A stretch of DNA of 64,000 nt from Girardinichthys multiradiatus (lineage: Eukaryota; Chordata; Actinopteri; Cyprinodontiformes; Goodeidae): contig NC_061798.1 of NCBI RefSeq assembly GCF_021462225.1, positions 24,529,320 through 24,593,319 of the forward strand. The letters are read 5' to 3'. This document shows positions 46,036-56,938 of this stretch, one piece after another. How positions within the stretch are numbered: the stretch's first letter is position 1; the number at the start of each line of letters is the position of its first letter. The position numbers and the translations under genes were made by a program. Below the pieces are notes generated by a model. That model saw nothing but the letters and a program-made list of their open reading frames with translations. It was not told the DNA's origin and ran no database searches.

Positions 46036-48004
46036 CTGCGGCCGAAAGGTCTGCAGTGCCTGTCGTGGCGGCAATCCCAGAACCCGGTGGTGGACACCGG
46101 CAGTAAGGGGTGGTGTTAAGCTGAAGAAGGAGTCCTATCGGCTGTGGTTGGCTTGTGGGACTCCTGAGGCGGCTGACGGGTACCATGAGGCCAAGCGTGC
46201 TGCGGCCCGGGCTGTGGCAGAGGCAAAAACTCGGGCCTGGGAAGAGTTCGGTGAGGCCATGGAGAAGGACTACCGGTTGGCCTCGAAGCGATTCTGGCAA
46301 ACCGTCCGGCGCCTCAGGAGGGGGAAGCAGTGCTTTGCCAACACTGTTTATAGTGGGGGCAGGAGACTGCTGACCTCGACTGACGACATTATCGGGCGGT
46401 GGAAGGAGTACTTCGAGGATCTCCTCAATCCTGCCATCACGCATTCCGTGGTGGAAACAGAGGCTGGGGACTCGGGGTTGGACTCTTTCATCACCCAGGC
46501 TGAAGTCACCGAGGTGGTTAAAAAGCTCCGCGGTGGCAAGGCTTCGGGGGTGGATGAGATCCGCCCTGAGTACCTCAAGTGTCTGGATGTTGTAGGGCTG
46601 TCATGGTTGACACGCCTCTTCAACATTGCGTGGCAGTCGGGGACAGTGCCTCTGGACTGGCAGACTGGGGTGGTGGTCCCCCTTTATAAGAAGGGGGACC
46701 GGAGGGTGTGTTCCAACTACAGGGGGATCACACTCCTCAGCCTCCCTGGTAAGGCCTACGCCAGGGTATTGGAGAGGAGAGTCCGACCGATAGTCGAACC
46801 TCGGCTTCAGGAGGAACAGTGTGGTTTTCGTCCCTGCCGTGGAACACTGGACCAGCTCTATACCCTCTACAGGGTGCTCGAGGGTTCATGGGAGTTTGCC
46901 CAACCGGTTCACATGTGTTTTGTGGACCTGGAGAAGGCATTCGACTGTGTCCCTCGTGATGCCCTGTGGGGGGTGCTCCAGGAGTATGGAATTGGGGGCC
47001 CTTTATTAGGGGCCATCCGGTCCCTGTATGAGCGGAGCAGGAGTTTGGTCCGCATTGCCGGCACTAAGTCGGACCTGTTCCCAGTGCATGTTGGACTCCG
47101 GCAGGGCTGCCCTTTGTCGCCGGTCCTGTTCATAACTTTTATGGACAGGATTTCTAGACGCAGCCAAGGGCCGGAGGGGGTCTGGTTTGGGGACCAGTGG
47201 ATTTCGTCTCTTCTTTTTGCGGATGACATAGTCCTGCTGGCCCCCTCTAGCCAAGACCTACAGCATGCGCTGTGGCGGTTCGCAGCCGAGTGTGAAGCGG
47301 CTGGGATGAGGATCAGCTCCTCCAAGTCCGAGGCCATGGTACTCGACCGGAAAAGGGTGGCTTGTCCTCTTCAGGTTGGAGGGGAGTTCCTGCCTCAAGT
47401 GGAGGAGTTTAAGTATCTCGGGGTCTTGTTCACGAGTGAGGGAAGAATGGAGCGGGAGATCGACAGACGGATCGGTGCGGCTGCCACAGTAATGGGGGCG
47501 CTGTGCCGGTCCATTGTGGTGAAGAGAGAGCTGAGCCGAAAAGCAAAGCTCTCAATTTACTGGTCGGTCTACGTTCCTACCCTCACCTATAGCCATGATC
47601 TTTGGGTCATGACCGAAAGAACGAGATCACGGATACAAGCGGCTGAAATGAGCTTCCTCCGTAGGGTGGCCGGGCACTCCCTTAGAGATAGGGTGAGGAG
47701 CTCGGCCATCCGGGAGGAGTTCGGAGTAGAGCCGCTGCTCCTCCACATCGAGAGGAGCCAGTTGAGGTGGCTCGGGCATCTATACCGGATGCCTCCTGGA
47801 CGCCTTCCTCGGGAGGTGTTCCAGGCACGTCCCACCGGGAGGAGGCCCAGGGGACGGCCCAGGACACGCTGGAGGGACTATGTCTCTCGGCTGGCCTGGG
47901 AACGCCTTGGGCTCCCCCTGGAGGAGCTGGAGGAGGTGTCTGGAGAGAGGGACGTCTGGGCGTCTCTGCTGAGTCTGCTGCCCCCGCGACCCGGTCCTGG
48001 ATAA
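45878..48004 (+). CDS. RTE LINE ORF 3' half: reverse transcriptase, 708 codons open
   Basis: Continues the endonuclease reading frame after a one-base shift. Motifs in order: [51 protein letters not shown] (first catalytic Asp), [23 protein letters not shown] (about residue 445-455, the catalytic FADD box) and [11 protein letters not shown]. The C-terminal region ends in an arginine-rich [15 protein letters not shown] stretch before the stop at 48004. The ATG at 45878 is only the first Met in this phase; in the intact element the protein is one with the endonuclease. No internal stop, so the enzyme domain itself seems intact. Confidence 0.92.
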   Translation: MRVCWERLAEPSARDVFNSHLRESFDQIPGDVGDIESEWTMFSAYIVDAAAHSCGRKVCSACRGGNPRTRWWTPAVRGGVKLKKESYRLWLACGTPEAADGYHEAKRAAARAVAEAKTRAWEEFGEAMEKDYRLASKRFWQTVRRLRRGKQCFANTVYSGGRRLLTSTDDIIGRWKEYFEDLLNPAITHSVVETEAGDSGLDSFITQAEVTEVVKKLRGGKASGVDEIRPEYLKCLDVVGLSWLTRLFNIAWQSGTVPLDWQTGVVVPLYKKGDRRVCSNYRGITLLSLPGKAYARVLERRVRPIVEPRLQEEQCGFRPCRGTLDQLYTLYRVLEGSWEFAQPVHMCFVDLEKAFDCVPRDALWGVLQEYGIGGPLLGAIRSLYERSRSLVRIAGTKSDLFPVHVGLRQGCPLSPVLFITFMDRISRRSQGPEGVWFGDQWISSLLFADDIVLLAPSSQDLQHALWRFAAECEAAGMRISSSKSEAMVLDRKRVACPLQVGGEFLPQVEEFKYLGVLFTSEGRMEREIDRRIGAAATVMGALCRSIVVKRELSRKAKLSIYWSVYVPTLTYSHDLWVMTERTRSRIQAAEMSFLRRVAGHSLRDRVRSSAIREEFGVEPLLLHIERSQLRWLGHLYRMPPGRLPREVFQARPTGRRPRGRPRTRWRDYVSRLAWERLGLPLEELEEVSGERDVWASLLSLLPPRPGPG

Positions 48005-48855
48005 GCGGAAGACGACGAACGAACAGGCTACCTGCTAAGCTAATGCCCCATTTTAAAATTCTCTACTGTGATGACTATTTAACAACATTGAAAATCAACT
48101 TTAAAAAAAGGTTATTGATTTCTAATTCTGCACATCAATCCAAATTCCATAAGACAAACCTTGTTTCTGAAATCTAAATATCCACACACTGAGCTGTGAT
48201 GCCATTGCATCACTTTATTGGTTATGGTTTATTCCATGTTCCTTTTTTATGTTTAATTAGTTTTGCCTATTCTTTCATTTTTGCTGAGTAGTTTTATTGT
48301 GTTACTAGCCTAGATAAAGAAGATCCTGACTGAAATATTTTGATGTGCAGTTGGATTATTTTTATTAATACATTCAAATATTTTGGAAGCTGCTACCTCT
48401 TTCAACTATTGTTCTACAATACAACACCATGTTGGGATGGTATTCACAGGACAACACTTGACAGACTGAATGTTGTTTGAATAATGGTTCCTGATCAGAT
48501 GGTCCCCTCATTTGATTCTCTGAGAAAAAAAAAAATAAAATTCTAACCTTATTAGTAATTCTGTTAATAATTAATTATTAATGATAATTATTAATAGTTG
48601 CTAATAGTTAAACCAATCACTGTTACTCAAAAGTCTTGCTCTGATTTGTTAGTCTGTCTGAAAAATTTATACACTTGCTTTATTAATAATTTTGTTAATA
48701 TTTATTAATTATAATTATCAAATGTTGCCAAACTTAACATTTTGTTGCACAACAAAATCTACAAAAATGCTCAGCAGAGTCCACACTCTCATTAGTTATT
48801 AAAAGTAAACAAGCCTAAATGTAGAAGCTCTGTGTGGTAGAACTAAGTACACTAT

Positions 48856-48896
48856 CTCAATTGCTTGAGCTTGTTTTGCAAGCTCAAGCAATTGAG
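48856..48896. repeat. Perfect 18-bp hairpin
   Basis: CTCAATTGCTTGAGCTTG (48856-48873), loop TTTTG, then its exact reverse complement (48879-48896). It lies inside the Tc1 fossil, and the right arm is an extra segment flanked by two TTTTGC copies. Confidence 0.9.
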
Positions 48897-49010
48897 GTTT
48901 TGCATATAAAGGACCCGGGCACGTTACAGCTTTTGAGTCATTCAAAAACGGCTTTGCATGAAGAACTGTCCTGGAGTCACAAGTGAGGTCAAGTTGTCCA
49001 TCGGTGAAAG

Positions 49011-49364
49011 TCAGTCAGTCATTTTCTACTGTTTATTCCATAGTGGGTCGCGGGGAAGCTGGTGCCCATCTCCAGCAGTCTATGGGCGAGAGGTGGGGTA
49101 CACCCTGGACAGGTCGCCAGTCCATCGTAGGGCAACACACAAACAACCATGCACACACATTCACACACCTAAGGGCAATTTAGATTGACCAATTAACCTA
49201 ACAGGCATGTCTTTGGACTGTGGGAGGAAGCCAGAGTACCCGGTGAGAACCCACGCATGCATGGGGAGAACATGCAAACTCCATGCTGAAAGACCCCCGG
49301 GAATCGAACCCAGGACCTTCTTGCTGCAAGGCAACAGTGCTACCAACTGCGCCACCATGCACCT
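49011..49364 (-). mobile_element. tRNA-derived SINE, near full length, 11-bp target duplication
   Basis: On the minus strand the head (right end) has TGGCGCAGTTGGTAGCAC (A-box) and about 35 bases later GGGTTCGATTCCC (B-box), the internal RNA polymerase III promoter. The body carries TGGACTGTGGGAGGAAGCC (on plus), and the 3' tail is (TGAC)n at 49011-49018. Target duplication ATCGGTGAAAG / ATCTGTGAAAG (49000-49010 and 49365-49375). Same family as 5726-5856 and 59642-59976. Confidence 0.85.
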
Positions 49365-49620
49365 ATCTGTGAAAGCTTTATCTAAAATTGTTTCAAACAA
49401 AAATACAATGAGGACTAACAGCAACAAATCTACAATAGATTGGTTGTACACAAACAGAATCAATATAGTGCAATGATCCATTGAAAGTCCAGACCTCAAC
49501 CTAAGGCTGTGTAGAAACAAATGTCTGCAAATGACAGTGAGCAATGTTGTAAAGAACAGTGGGTCAAAAATCCTACATATATTCTAAGGATGGTTATAAA
49601 GGCATTGTAATATGGGATGT

Positions 49621-50850
49621 ACTTTTTTTTTAAGGCTCGACTTAGTTTTTTGTTTAATAATAATGACAATTTATAATCTGATATGTGATTCTGTTCACTG
49701 TTTATGTACGCTGTACATAGGAAGGACCAATGGATTACTATAATCTCCTCAAATGCAAAACCCTAGTCTTGAAACATGGTATACTTTTAATATCTACATG
49801 TTGCTTCCAGACCAATTTAAACAACCTATAAATATATATTGAGCTACATTTAGATGAAATATTTAGCTCTTTGTATCTACAGTAATTATATCTCACTGTC
49901 AACAGCAGAAACAGAACACTTTTTTGAACCACTCCACACTGACTTGTCAAATCCAAATTAGACACAATACTTTTTAGTAAGCAACTGTTCCATTTTTTAT
50001 GCTAAACCCAATGTTCAATTTGAGTGCTACCAATTGTGTTGATGACAGACAGACAGATTTAGCAAAAGAAGAAAAAAAAAAAGAAATAAACTGCAAAACA
50101 GTATTTAGCACAAATTAAGCCATCTCTTAAATTGGAGCTACAAAATCCCATTTCCTGTCAGGTGGATATTTCTGTGTTAAAATGTAGCTTTGAGTAATTC
50201 CTATTAGTGCTACTTCATATGCAGCACACACAAACACACACACTTACACACTTTCAGTCACCCACTGTTCTCCATAAATTAATCTAACAGTAGCCACTTA
50301 TTTACAGCAAATCTGCATTTGCTACTTAACTTGGCAGTCCACTGCAGTGACAGTCATGCTGTACATCTATCTAAACGTTCCGCAAGCCACCCCCTCAATT
50401 CATCCCACCTCTCCTATTGAATAGTAGCTCTTTCTTTCTCATTATGTCAAACCTCAAATTTTTCTCGCTCTCTGTGTTCTTCATGTGTGTAATTGCGCAG
50501 TCACAAATTCATGCCCAAATGGGATCAGATGGCTCTCATATAGTCTTAGACCTGGATGGGCGACAAATTGCTCTTCAAGGAATGGATTGCTAAAGATCCT
50601 TATACATACAGCCGGGGATAACAGGAAATGCCTGTGAGAATGTATGGGATTGTGTGCGAGTGCCTTGACTTTTACAGTCAGAGGTATGTAAAAAAATAAA
50701 ATAAACTTGCTAGAATGGATTACAATTAAAAAAGAACATTAGCTAACAAACTACATTTGGTAAATGGCAGCACTTAATGTGATGGCAGTTGTGTTTATCT
50801 CTATGTGGTGTTTTATTTCTTAGATGTTTGGGTTTTGGTCTTCTTTTGTG
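49621..50850. other. Noncoding region
   Basis: No gene seen. Includes A-rich tract 50070-50088 and an ACACAC patch near 50226-50250. Segment 50100-50420 has balanced composition and might be conserved, untested. Confidence 0.35.
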
Positions 50851-51900
50851 TCTGTTTTCATCATCTCTCTGTTGGTCATTATGTTTTAAACGGTGTCATA
50901 TTAGTTCATTCTTTGATGTTTAGTTTCTTCTTATTTCTTGTGTTTCGTTTCATGTGTATTCTAGTTTATTCTCTTTTGTCAGTATTAGTCTTTTCCCTTT
51001 GTTTAGTAGTTCCTCCCATTACTATTTGTTTGCCTGCCTCTTACTCTGTTGCTTCCATTGTCCTGCTTGTTATTTTTCCTGTGGTCCACGTCCTGTACTA
51101 ATTCAACCGTCATCATGCTTAATCCGTCTCTTTGCCCTTTGGTTCAACTCCAAACACACACATTGACATGTGCAGCATCAATGTATAGATATGTGTATCC
51201 AGTTATTTCATAATCTACAGAAGGAGTACTCAAACCTAATCTTCAGGGGTTTAAAGTTGATTTTTAGATAGGTATGGCAAATACTGTGATGAGCAAGTAT
51301 CTTTCATTGTATCTGGTTACAACTTGCAAGCAAAATAAATGTACGCCTACAACTGCACTCTAATTGTAAATTATGGCAAACCTTAATTCAATTACTTTTC
51401 ATGCAACCACAAATAAAGTGCATTTCTTTACACGCAGGAATATGGAAACTAAATAAACTTAACTTAAAGCAGTACCCGGCACTGTTGGTTCAAAACAACT
51501 AACATAAACCTTACAAATACTAAGACAAAATTGTAATACATAGTCAACAAAAATAACAGTCTGGCTTCAAAAATCTGCTGAAACTTAGGGTCCAATTAAT
51601 TTATTGTTTGCAATTCAATTTCTTGAGGCTTTTTTAGATTTTCTGAATCCTGTGATTTGTAAAATACACACACTCTTTAATCGTATTGTTTATGTTTGAA
51701 ATGAAACAATACATTTTTAGGAATAATTCACTCTTTTTGTAAACCTTTGAAAAACATACCTGTTTTTGATATTGGAAAATTTTAGTGCTTTGCTTTCTTT
51801 GCTCCTTGATACTCTACAGGAACTGACAAAAGTATTAGAACCCCTCAGTGTTGTTCCATTCTTCTCTTATATAGTCTTAGAGTAATGGTTTCTCAGCCCT
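50851..51900. other. T-rich noncoding region, possibly old LTR
   Basis: The T/C-rich 50851-51180 stretch gives open hydrophobic frames (50805-51166) in two phases, which is composition, not a gene. Its TTTAGTTTCTT and TTCTTGTGTTT repeats resemble the U3 of Gypsy LTRs but no border is visible. The rest is AT-rich. Confidence 0.25.
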
Positions 51901-51910
51901 CTGTTGGCAG

Positions 51911-52196
51911 CTGTGTGAGATAATATGTATGCCACACTGTTAAGATTATGTCTAGGACAACATGTTTCTCGCTCTGTTTCTCTTTCTCTCTCTAGGTCTC
52001 ATGAGAGTTACCTTGAAAACTGTTGTAGCTTATAAGGAGAACCTTTGCTTTGTCTAGTCAGAACAATTTGGCAGCTCTACTGAGCGGATCTCCAATGCTG
52101 TAAAAAATCCTTCTCTCTTGCAAGATTATAAAAAAGCTGATTCTGAGTGACAATCAGCTGTCTCTGTCTTGGTAAAAACAAATTTTTCTACAACAA
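51911..52196 (+). repeat. 5' LTR (right part) of plus-strand ERV
   Basis: The right end is defined by the primer site two bases beyond CTACAACA. A GATTATAAAAAAGC signal and a TCTCTGTCTTGG stretch precede it, plausible R/U5. The left end is a guess (TGTGTGAGATAATATG); no second LTR with convincing similarity was found. Confidence 0.4.
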
Positions 52197-52197
52197 A

Positions 52198-52217
52198 TGG
52201 CGACGAGGATGGGATTC
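52198..52217 (+). promoter_or_regulatory. Primer-binding site matching tRNA-Ser(GCT)
   Basis: TGGCGACGAGGATGGGATTC is, base for base, the complement of the 3' end (including CCA) of vertebrate tRNA-Ser(GCT) as I know it. A 20-base match directly after an LTR-type CA end marks the minus-strand priming site of a retrovirus. Confidence 0.7.
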
Positions 52218-53351
52218 CTTGACTGGGTTCTTCCGAGGACATTGGCAGGAGTGTCTGATCAACCTGGGAAGAGCTTCCCTGCCTCAAACCCTTTTAGTGT
52301 TAAGGGGTGGAGGAGACTGCTGACGGTGTTCTTGGAGACTCAACACTGGAATCCAAAATAACAAATTTTTTTTTTTCTTCCAGAGACGGTGAGAAACAAT
52401 GAATCAGCATAATTTAATTAATTATTAACAATATTAATTTGCTTAATAGTTTGATAATTATAACCAAAGGCCTATAAATTAAATTGCAAAATATATATAT
52501 AAAAAAGCAGAAATAGAAAAATACTAAAAGGGTTAATAATAATAAGGACTTCTGAAATTTGAACTAAAATGTTCAAACTAACAGCTTTCTACTGGGGACA
52601 AAGGGGATCTGGGATTTTCCCACCTTAGGACAGGAGTGAGGTGTACGGACCTCGCTGGCATGGTTGATGCCACGCTGCGCATGGGTGAACGGTAATTCAC
52701 CAGTAGAGTCCCCTCCCTGTACGGCTGAGTGAGGCTCCCCTAACCAGTAAGTTAGGGGGAAGGCGATTAGGGTGCCAGAAAGCTCTAAACTCTTGTGGAG
52801 ACGTCTGCAGGTTTTAAATGAATATTCCCCCCATTACCAGTAAGTAAGGGGTGTGGCAAGGTTGTCAGTATGGGACAGCGGTTCAGTTGTAAGGGATTAC
52901 CTCCTCCACCCCAGGGAGAAACTTGTGAAAAAATATGGACCAAAACACACCAAGTCCATCAATATATGGTTAAACCTTTTGCAGCTCTACAATATTAAAA
53001 AGGACTGAGGAAGCGACAAAAGAGAAAAATAGAAAAAAAAAAAAAGACAATGGATGACAGGTATGTAAAAACTAACTGACTGACTGACAATACTTTGTGC
53101 AAAATCTGAACCATGTACTAAACCTTTTTATCTGCCTCTTACACACATACACACACACATACACATGGGAATTTGAGCGCTCCTTGGACATTAGACACCT
53201 GCCCTCCCCACGGTTTCACTCCACCAGAGATGCTTCTACAGCATGACCTTAAAGGGAGAGGTCCTCCCCGCCTGCTGCAGATGACAGCGAGAGAGTTTCC
53301 ACCAGAACAAAACTCAGAAGAAGTCTGGTAAAAAGCCCAAAACCCACTGAG
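52218..53351 (+). other. ERV leader region
   Basis: Between primer site and the first gag-like ATG. Includes a CAGAGACGGTGAGAAAC (52381-52397) that fits a splice donor consensus, and two AACCAGTAAG/TTACCAGTAAGTAAGG motifs (about 52742 and 52836) that also resemble donors. Otherwise G/A-rich with no open frame. Confidence 0.4.
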
Positions 53352-53546
53352 ATGGGCAACAATCCATGCTGTTTGCCAGAGCCAGAAGAGCGTTACACTG
53401 GACTCATATTGAGAGCACATTTTATGCAGACAGAGGAGAAACAGGCTGGAGCAAAGTTTTCCCTCCCTCCTGAAGAAGTTAAAGTGGACAAGGAAAGAGT
53501 AAATGTCCACCAACAGGCCAGGGGCGGGCCTGGGTTTTTGGACTGA
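53352..53546 (+). pseudogene. Possible gag start of plus-strand ERV
   Basis: 64 codons beginning MGNNPCCLPEPEERYTG. Gly2 with small polar residues fits an N-myristoylation signal, as many retroviral matrix proteins have. The frame stops after QARGGPGFLD. Neither capsid nor nucleocapsid is visible, so this is a weak call based on position and the MG start. Confidence 0.3.
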
Positions 53547-53789
53547 TAGGGGACTGTATGCCACAACAGTCTGACTCTGGAGCGGTCAAGAAACTGAGGG
53601 GGGTAACGTACAAACACACACACATTTGCAAATATATTTTCTTTTTTTCTGCAATGAAGAAAGCTTATTAAATGCTGCAGATGTGGTTTTGACGTTGACA
53701 GACGTAACAAGAGGTTAAATATTATTCCTGTGTTAAAGAGATTATTTTCCAAAAGGGTCATAAAGTAATTGTTTTAGAGAAACAAGTTC

Positions 53790-54080
53790 TCTCTCTCATC
53801 ATGGTAGATTCAGGGTCAAATAATGCTACTAATAGTCCTTAAAAGGCAGAGGAATTTTTAAACACCTCCAAAACTCAGCGGTAACCATGTGTTTTCTATG
53901 TTAGCCTCAGGACAGATCCCACGGAGGAGCATTTTAAAGTCCATCGCATGTGTAACACCTGATGGACTCTCCTTCGGGCATTGTTTCCTGTTGTCAGAGT
54001 GTACCCCGTTAATCTAACTCTTACTGCGAGGGTTTCCGTACAGTCTGACACAGTACTTCCAGTGGGGTACAGCTTTGGCC
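53790..54080 (+). pseudogene. ERV protease remnant
   Basis: In shifted frames there is an active-site-like MVDSGSNN (about 53801-53824), then LASGQIPRRSILKSI and DGLSFGHCFLLSECTP, an arrangement like the retropepsin flap and following strand. Multiple stops and frameshifts. No polymerase, integrase or env follows in the next 5 kb. Confidence 0.4.
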
Positions 54081-56880
54081 ACAAGCGTTAACTAGAGCTT
54101 GAACGGAAGGTGCAAATTCATTGTTAAATTAACACAAAGGATATTTTTTAAATTAGCGCAAAATATATCTTTTAAATTAGCACAAAATATATATATTTTT
54201 TAAATTAGCACAAAAGATTATTTCAAATTACCAATATTTCAAATAATGGAACATTTTCTAGCATTTGAATTATAACAGAGGGGTCCTGAGAATAATTTTC
54301 TTCCCCAACTTTCCAAACTTTAATAACCCTGATTTAAGTTTATTATGTCCAGTCCCTTTTGAAGGGCTATAATGAAATAAAATCTAGGCGGGGATTAAAT
54401 TTATTTGTTCATTTTTCTGTTTAAGTTTTAACACTGCAGGGTTTGTGTTTGTTCAGTGTCTGGGTATAACCATAAAATGTCAATGCCGGCCTAAAATTAA
54501 TTGTCTGCATTTAACCTGAGCAGAGAAATTATGAAATACAACTATGATCAAATTAAATTTAACAAAAAGAGAAATTTAACAGCAAATCTGCTGTCATTAA
54601 AATGTTTAAAGTATGAAGAATTAGCAAAGAGTTTCAGCAGCAAAACATTTGGATTCATATAAGAGAAGTGCTTCTAAAATTATTTGAGATCTCTTTGAAT
54701 TGTGTGCACTTATCTTTAAACAGGATCCTGATGATTATCAATCAAAGCATCTGAAGATATTCTAAGAAAAAACATGTTTGAAAAGAGATTGTTGAAAATT
54801 TCTTTAAATTCCTGAAGCTTCATTAAGTCACTGAGTAGATTTGACGTCATTAAAACATTTATTAAATTTGATATTTACAATTTGATCGGGGAAAAAAAAA
54901 AACAACTAAATGTTGGCTAACTGTGTGATGTTTGTCTTTGTTTGTGTCTGTTCAAATGTTGCATGCAATAATAATTCATGTTTAGAATAACATTTTCTAA
55001 CCCCAGACTGACTAAACCTTCAGTTTTCAGGAAAGCTTCTTAACTCCTAAGAAGCAGTGTGTTTTTGATGTAAGTTGATGTTAACAGTTCTGCAGTCTAA
55101 GGTCCACTAAGATGGGTTGGAAGGACAGAACCGTGGGGACCACCCACAGCCTACCTATAGACAGCCTTTCAGAGGTTGGTCCCGCCTGGCTCCGCCCAAC
55201 TACCAGGTTTGAACACACCTTAACTTCCATGGAAATGCTCACCCCTCCCTTCCTGAGTTCAACACTGTTTGAAAGAAAAGTGAGAATAATAAAGGGGGCT
55301 TGTTGTGATAACTGCGTTAAAATGCATGTTTATAAAATGTTTGAGTAAGGATAAAGCATGAAATTTAGATGTATGTGTTTCATAATTAAAATGTTCATGA
55401 AATAGTTTAAACTTCTTCAAATAATTAGTTTTGCTTGCAGAATCATTGGGGATTTAATGGACTGAAAACTTGATCCTGGTGCCAATAAATTAAACTAGCT
55501 GAAAGTTCAAAATATGCCACAAATAGGGAATATATTTGATAACAAACCTGAGTCATGATCCTATACTATAATTAATGATTAGGTTCAATTGGTAGGATTT
55601 ATGCATTAAACCTGCATGATTTAAATTTACTCATCTTAAACAAAGACAAATCAAGATGATGTGACTCATTTATAATTGAAACATTAAAATTAACTTTATA
55701 ACATTTATGTTTTATTGTTAAAACTGAGGTGACGGCAAATAGAAACTCTGAGACCAATTTAATTAATACTAATTCATTTGAAATACATGATGAAAAATTA
55801 ATTCATCCTTTCCATTCTTAATGAATAATTCTAATGATGTAAATGGCTAAAACATAGAGCTAACAAAAGCTATAAATATTTTAAATACATCAATCCTATG
55901 TGGTTCTAACTAGGTTAAAATTATATGCATGACATCAAATGAAATTTAAAGGAAAATTCCACATTACCTACACAAACTGAAGCTAACGCAATTATAAATA
56001 AACAGTCTAATAGGGAAAATAGACCTTTATATTAATGTACAAAATGAACCTTTTGAGGGGCAATCTATTTGCAAGAAGGAAATAGATTCTTAATTTCTTT
56101 AAATTATATTTAATGTGGTCTTGGTTGCTGAAATATCAATCATTAAAAACAAAAGACAATTGCTAAATTGACTAATGGGTTGAACCATGGGTACAATGAG
56201 GGGATGTCAGCCTTAATAAAAACAAATGAAACACTGTGTTACAAATGTTTTAGCACGTATGGGAGCAGTACTGTAACTATGGCGAAGGTTGCTCATAACT
56301 CCAGTGGGGACTTAGTGACATCGTGAGAGAATATTACACTTTGTGTTTTGTCTATAAAACTGGTGCCCAGCTCCCCAAGGCCTCATCCTGAGAAGCTGTC
56401 TGAATGTATGGGGTTAATTACTCTAAATTACTCAAAAGATTAATTCTCCATTGCTCGATATTTTGATGAAGATTCATGTAATTATTAAAGTTGTTTCTGC
56501 TTAATGAAAAAGGTAAAAATACAAACAAAATTATTTTAACCTTCAGTAACTGAACCAACTGTTGGAAATAAAGGAGTTCAGACTACAGCAGATCTAAAGT
56601 TTGACATCGCCAAGTGATACAATGGATAAAATGCAGACTCAGAATGGACCAGTCTTATCAAAGTAAATATCCCTATTTGAAGATTTTTGAACTTTAATGA
56701 TGCAAACTGAGTTAAGCACCTGAGGTAATAATGAACTACTGCATTTGAATTTCATGCAAAATAAGGGTAGACATAAGTTTCATTTTGTTTTGGTGCAATG
56801 AAAACACAGAATAGTTTATTTATTCTAGAACTGTTGAAGGCCACTGAAAACAGCTTTTACTGTAGAGGTTTGTCTGCAAC
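54081..56880. other. AT-rich noncoding region, with weak LTR-like signals
   Basis: Includes repeated AAATTAGCACAAAATAT units (54122-54215). A purine tract AATAATAAAGGGGGC then TTGTTGTGATAAC at 55288-55317 looks like a polypurine tract and LTR start, and TCTATAAAACTGG at 56351-56363 with ATTATTAAAG at about 56480 could be its promoter and polyadenylation signal. They may belong to the ERV starting at 51911 but no match to its 5' LTR is evident. The frame 55112-55348 has no domain. Confidence 0.3.
54122..54215. repeat. Short tandem AAATTAGCACAAAATAT repeats
   Basis: Four imperfect units of about 20-28 bases (TTTAAATTAGCACAAAATAT-type). Confidence 0.8.
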
Positions 56881-56901
56881 CGTATATCGAGCCTTTTCTC
56901 C

Positions 56902-56938
56902 AGGTGGAACTGTCTGCCATTAGCAGACAGCTCCACCT
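56902..56938. repeat. 16-bp hairpin, one mismatch
   Basis: AGGTGGAACTGTCTGC (56902-56917), loop CATTA, then GCAGACAGCTCCACCT (56923-56938); one A/C mismatch. GC-rich compared with the AT-rich surroundings. Confidence 0.85.

Larger units (their letters stand above)
44826..48023 (+). mobile_element. Nearly intact RTE-type LINE with perfect 14-bp target duplication
   Basis: A 3198-bp insertion flanked by CAGGCTACCTGCTA (44812-44825 and 48024-48037), an exact duplication. It has a GC-rich 5' leader, a single long coding region (endonuclease then reverse transcriptase), and a very short 3' end made of GACGACGAACGAA repeats. Those are traits of RTE-clade LINEs. GC content is far above the AT-rich flanks, marking it as a recent arrival. 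The family name is not assigned. Confidence 0.9.
48830..49620 (+). pseudogene. Fossil Tc1-like transposase, interrupted by a SINE
   Basis: The left part (48830-49010) and right part (49365-49620) fit one old Tc1 transposase: a GCTTGTTTTGC block followed by GGACCCGGGCACGTTACAGC on the left, and SIESPDLNL (remnant of SPDLNP, about 49475-49500) on the right, with a degenerate tail after it. The order was recognised from a widespread fish Tc1 family. Many stops; no TIR found. Confidence 0.55.

Noticed and set aside
45674..47867. Minus-strand frames of 60-256 codons
   Set aside because: Shadows of the GC-rich RTE coding region on the other strand.
50805..51166. Hydrophobic 98- and 70-codon frames as membrane proteins
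   Set aside because: T-rich sequence gives Phe/Leu/Val-rich frames in two phases; no start context or conservation evidence.
55112..55348. 78-codon plus-strand frame
   Set aside because: No similarity or start context; overlaps a possible polypurine tract/LTR boundary.
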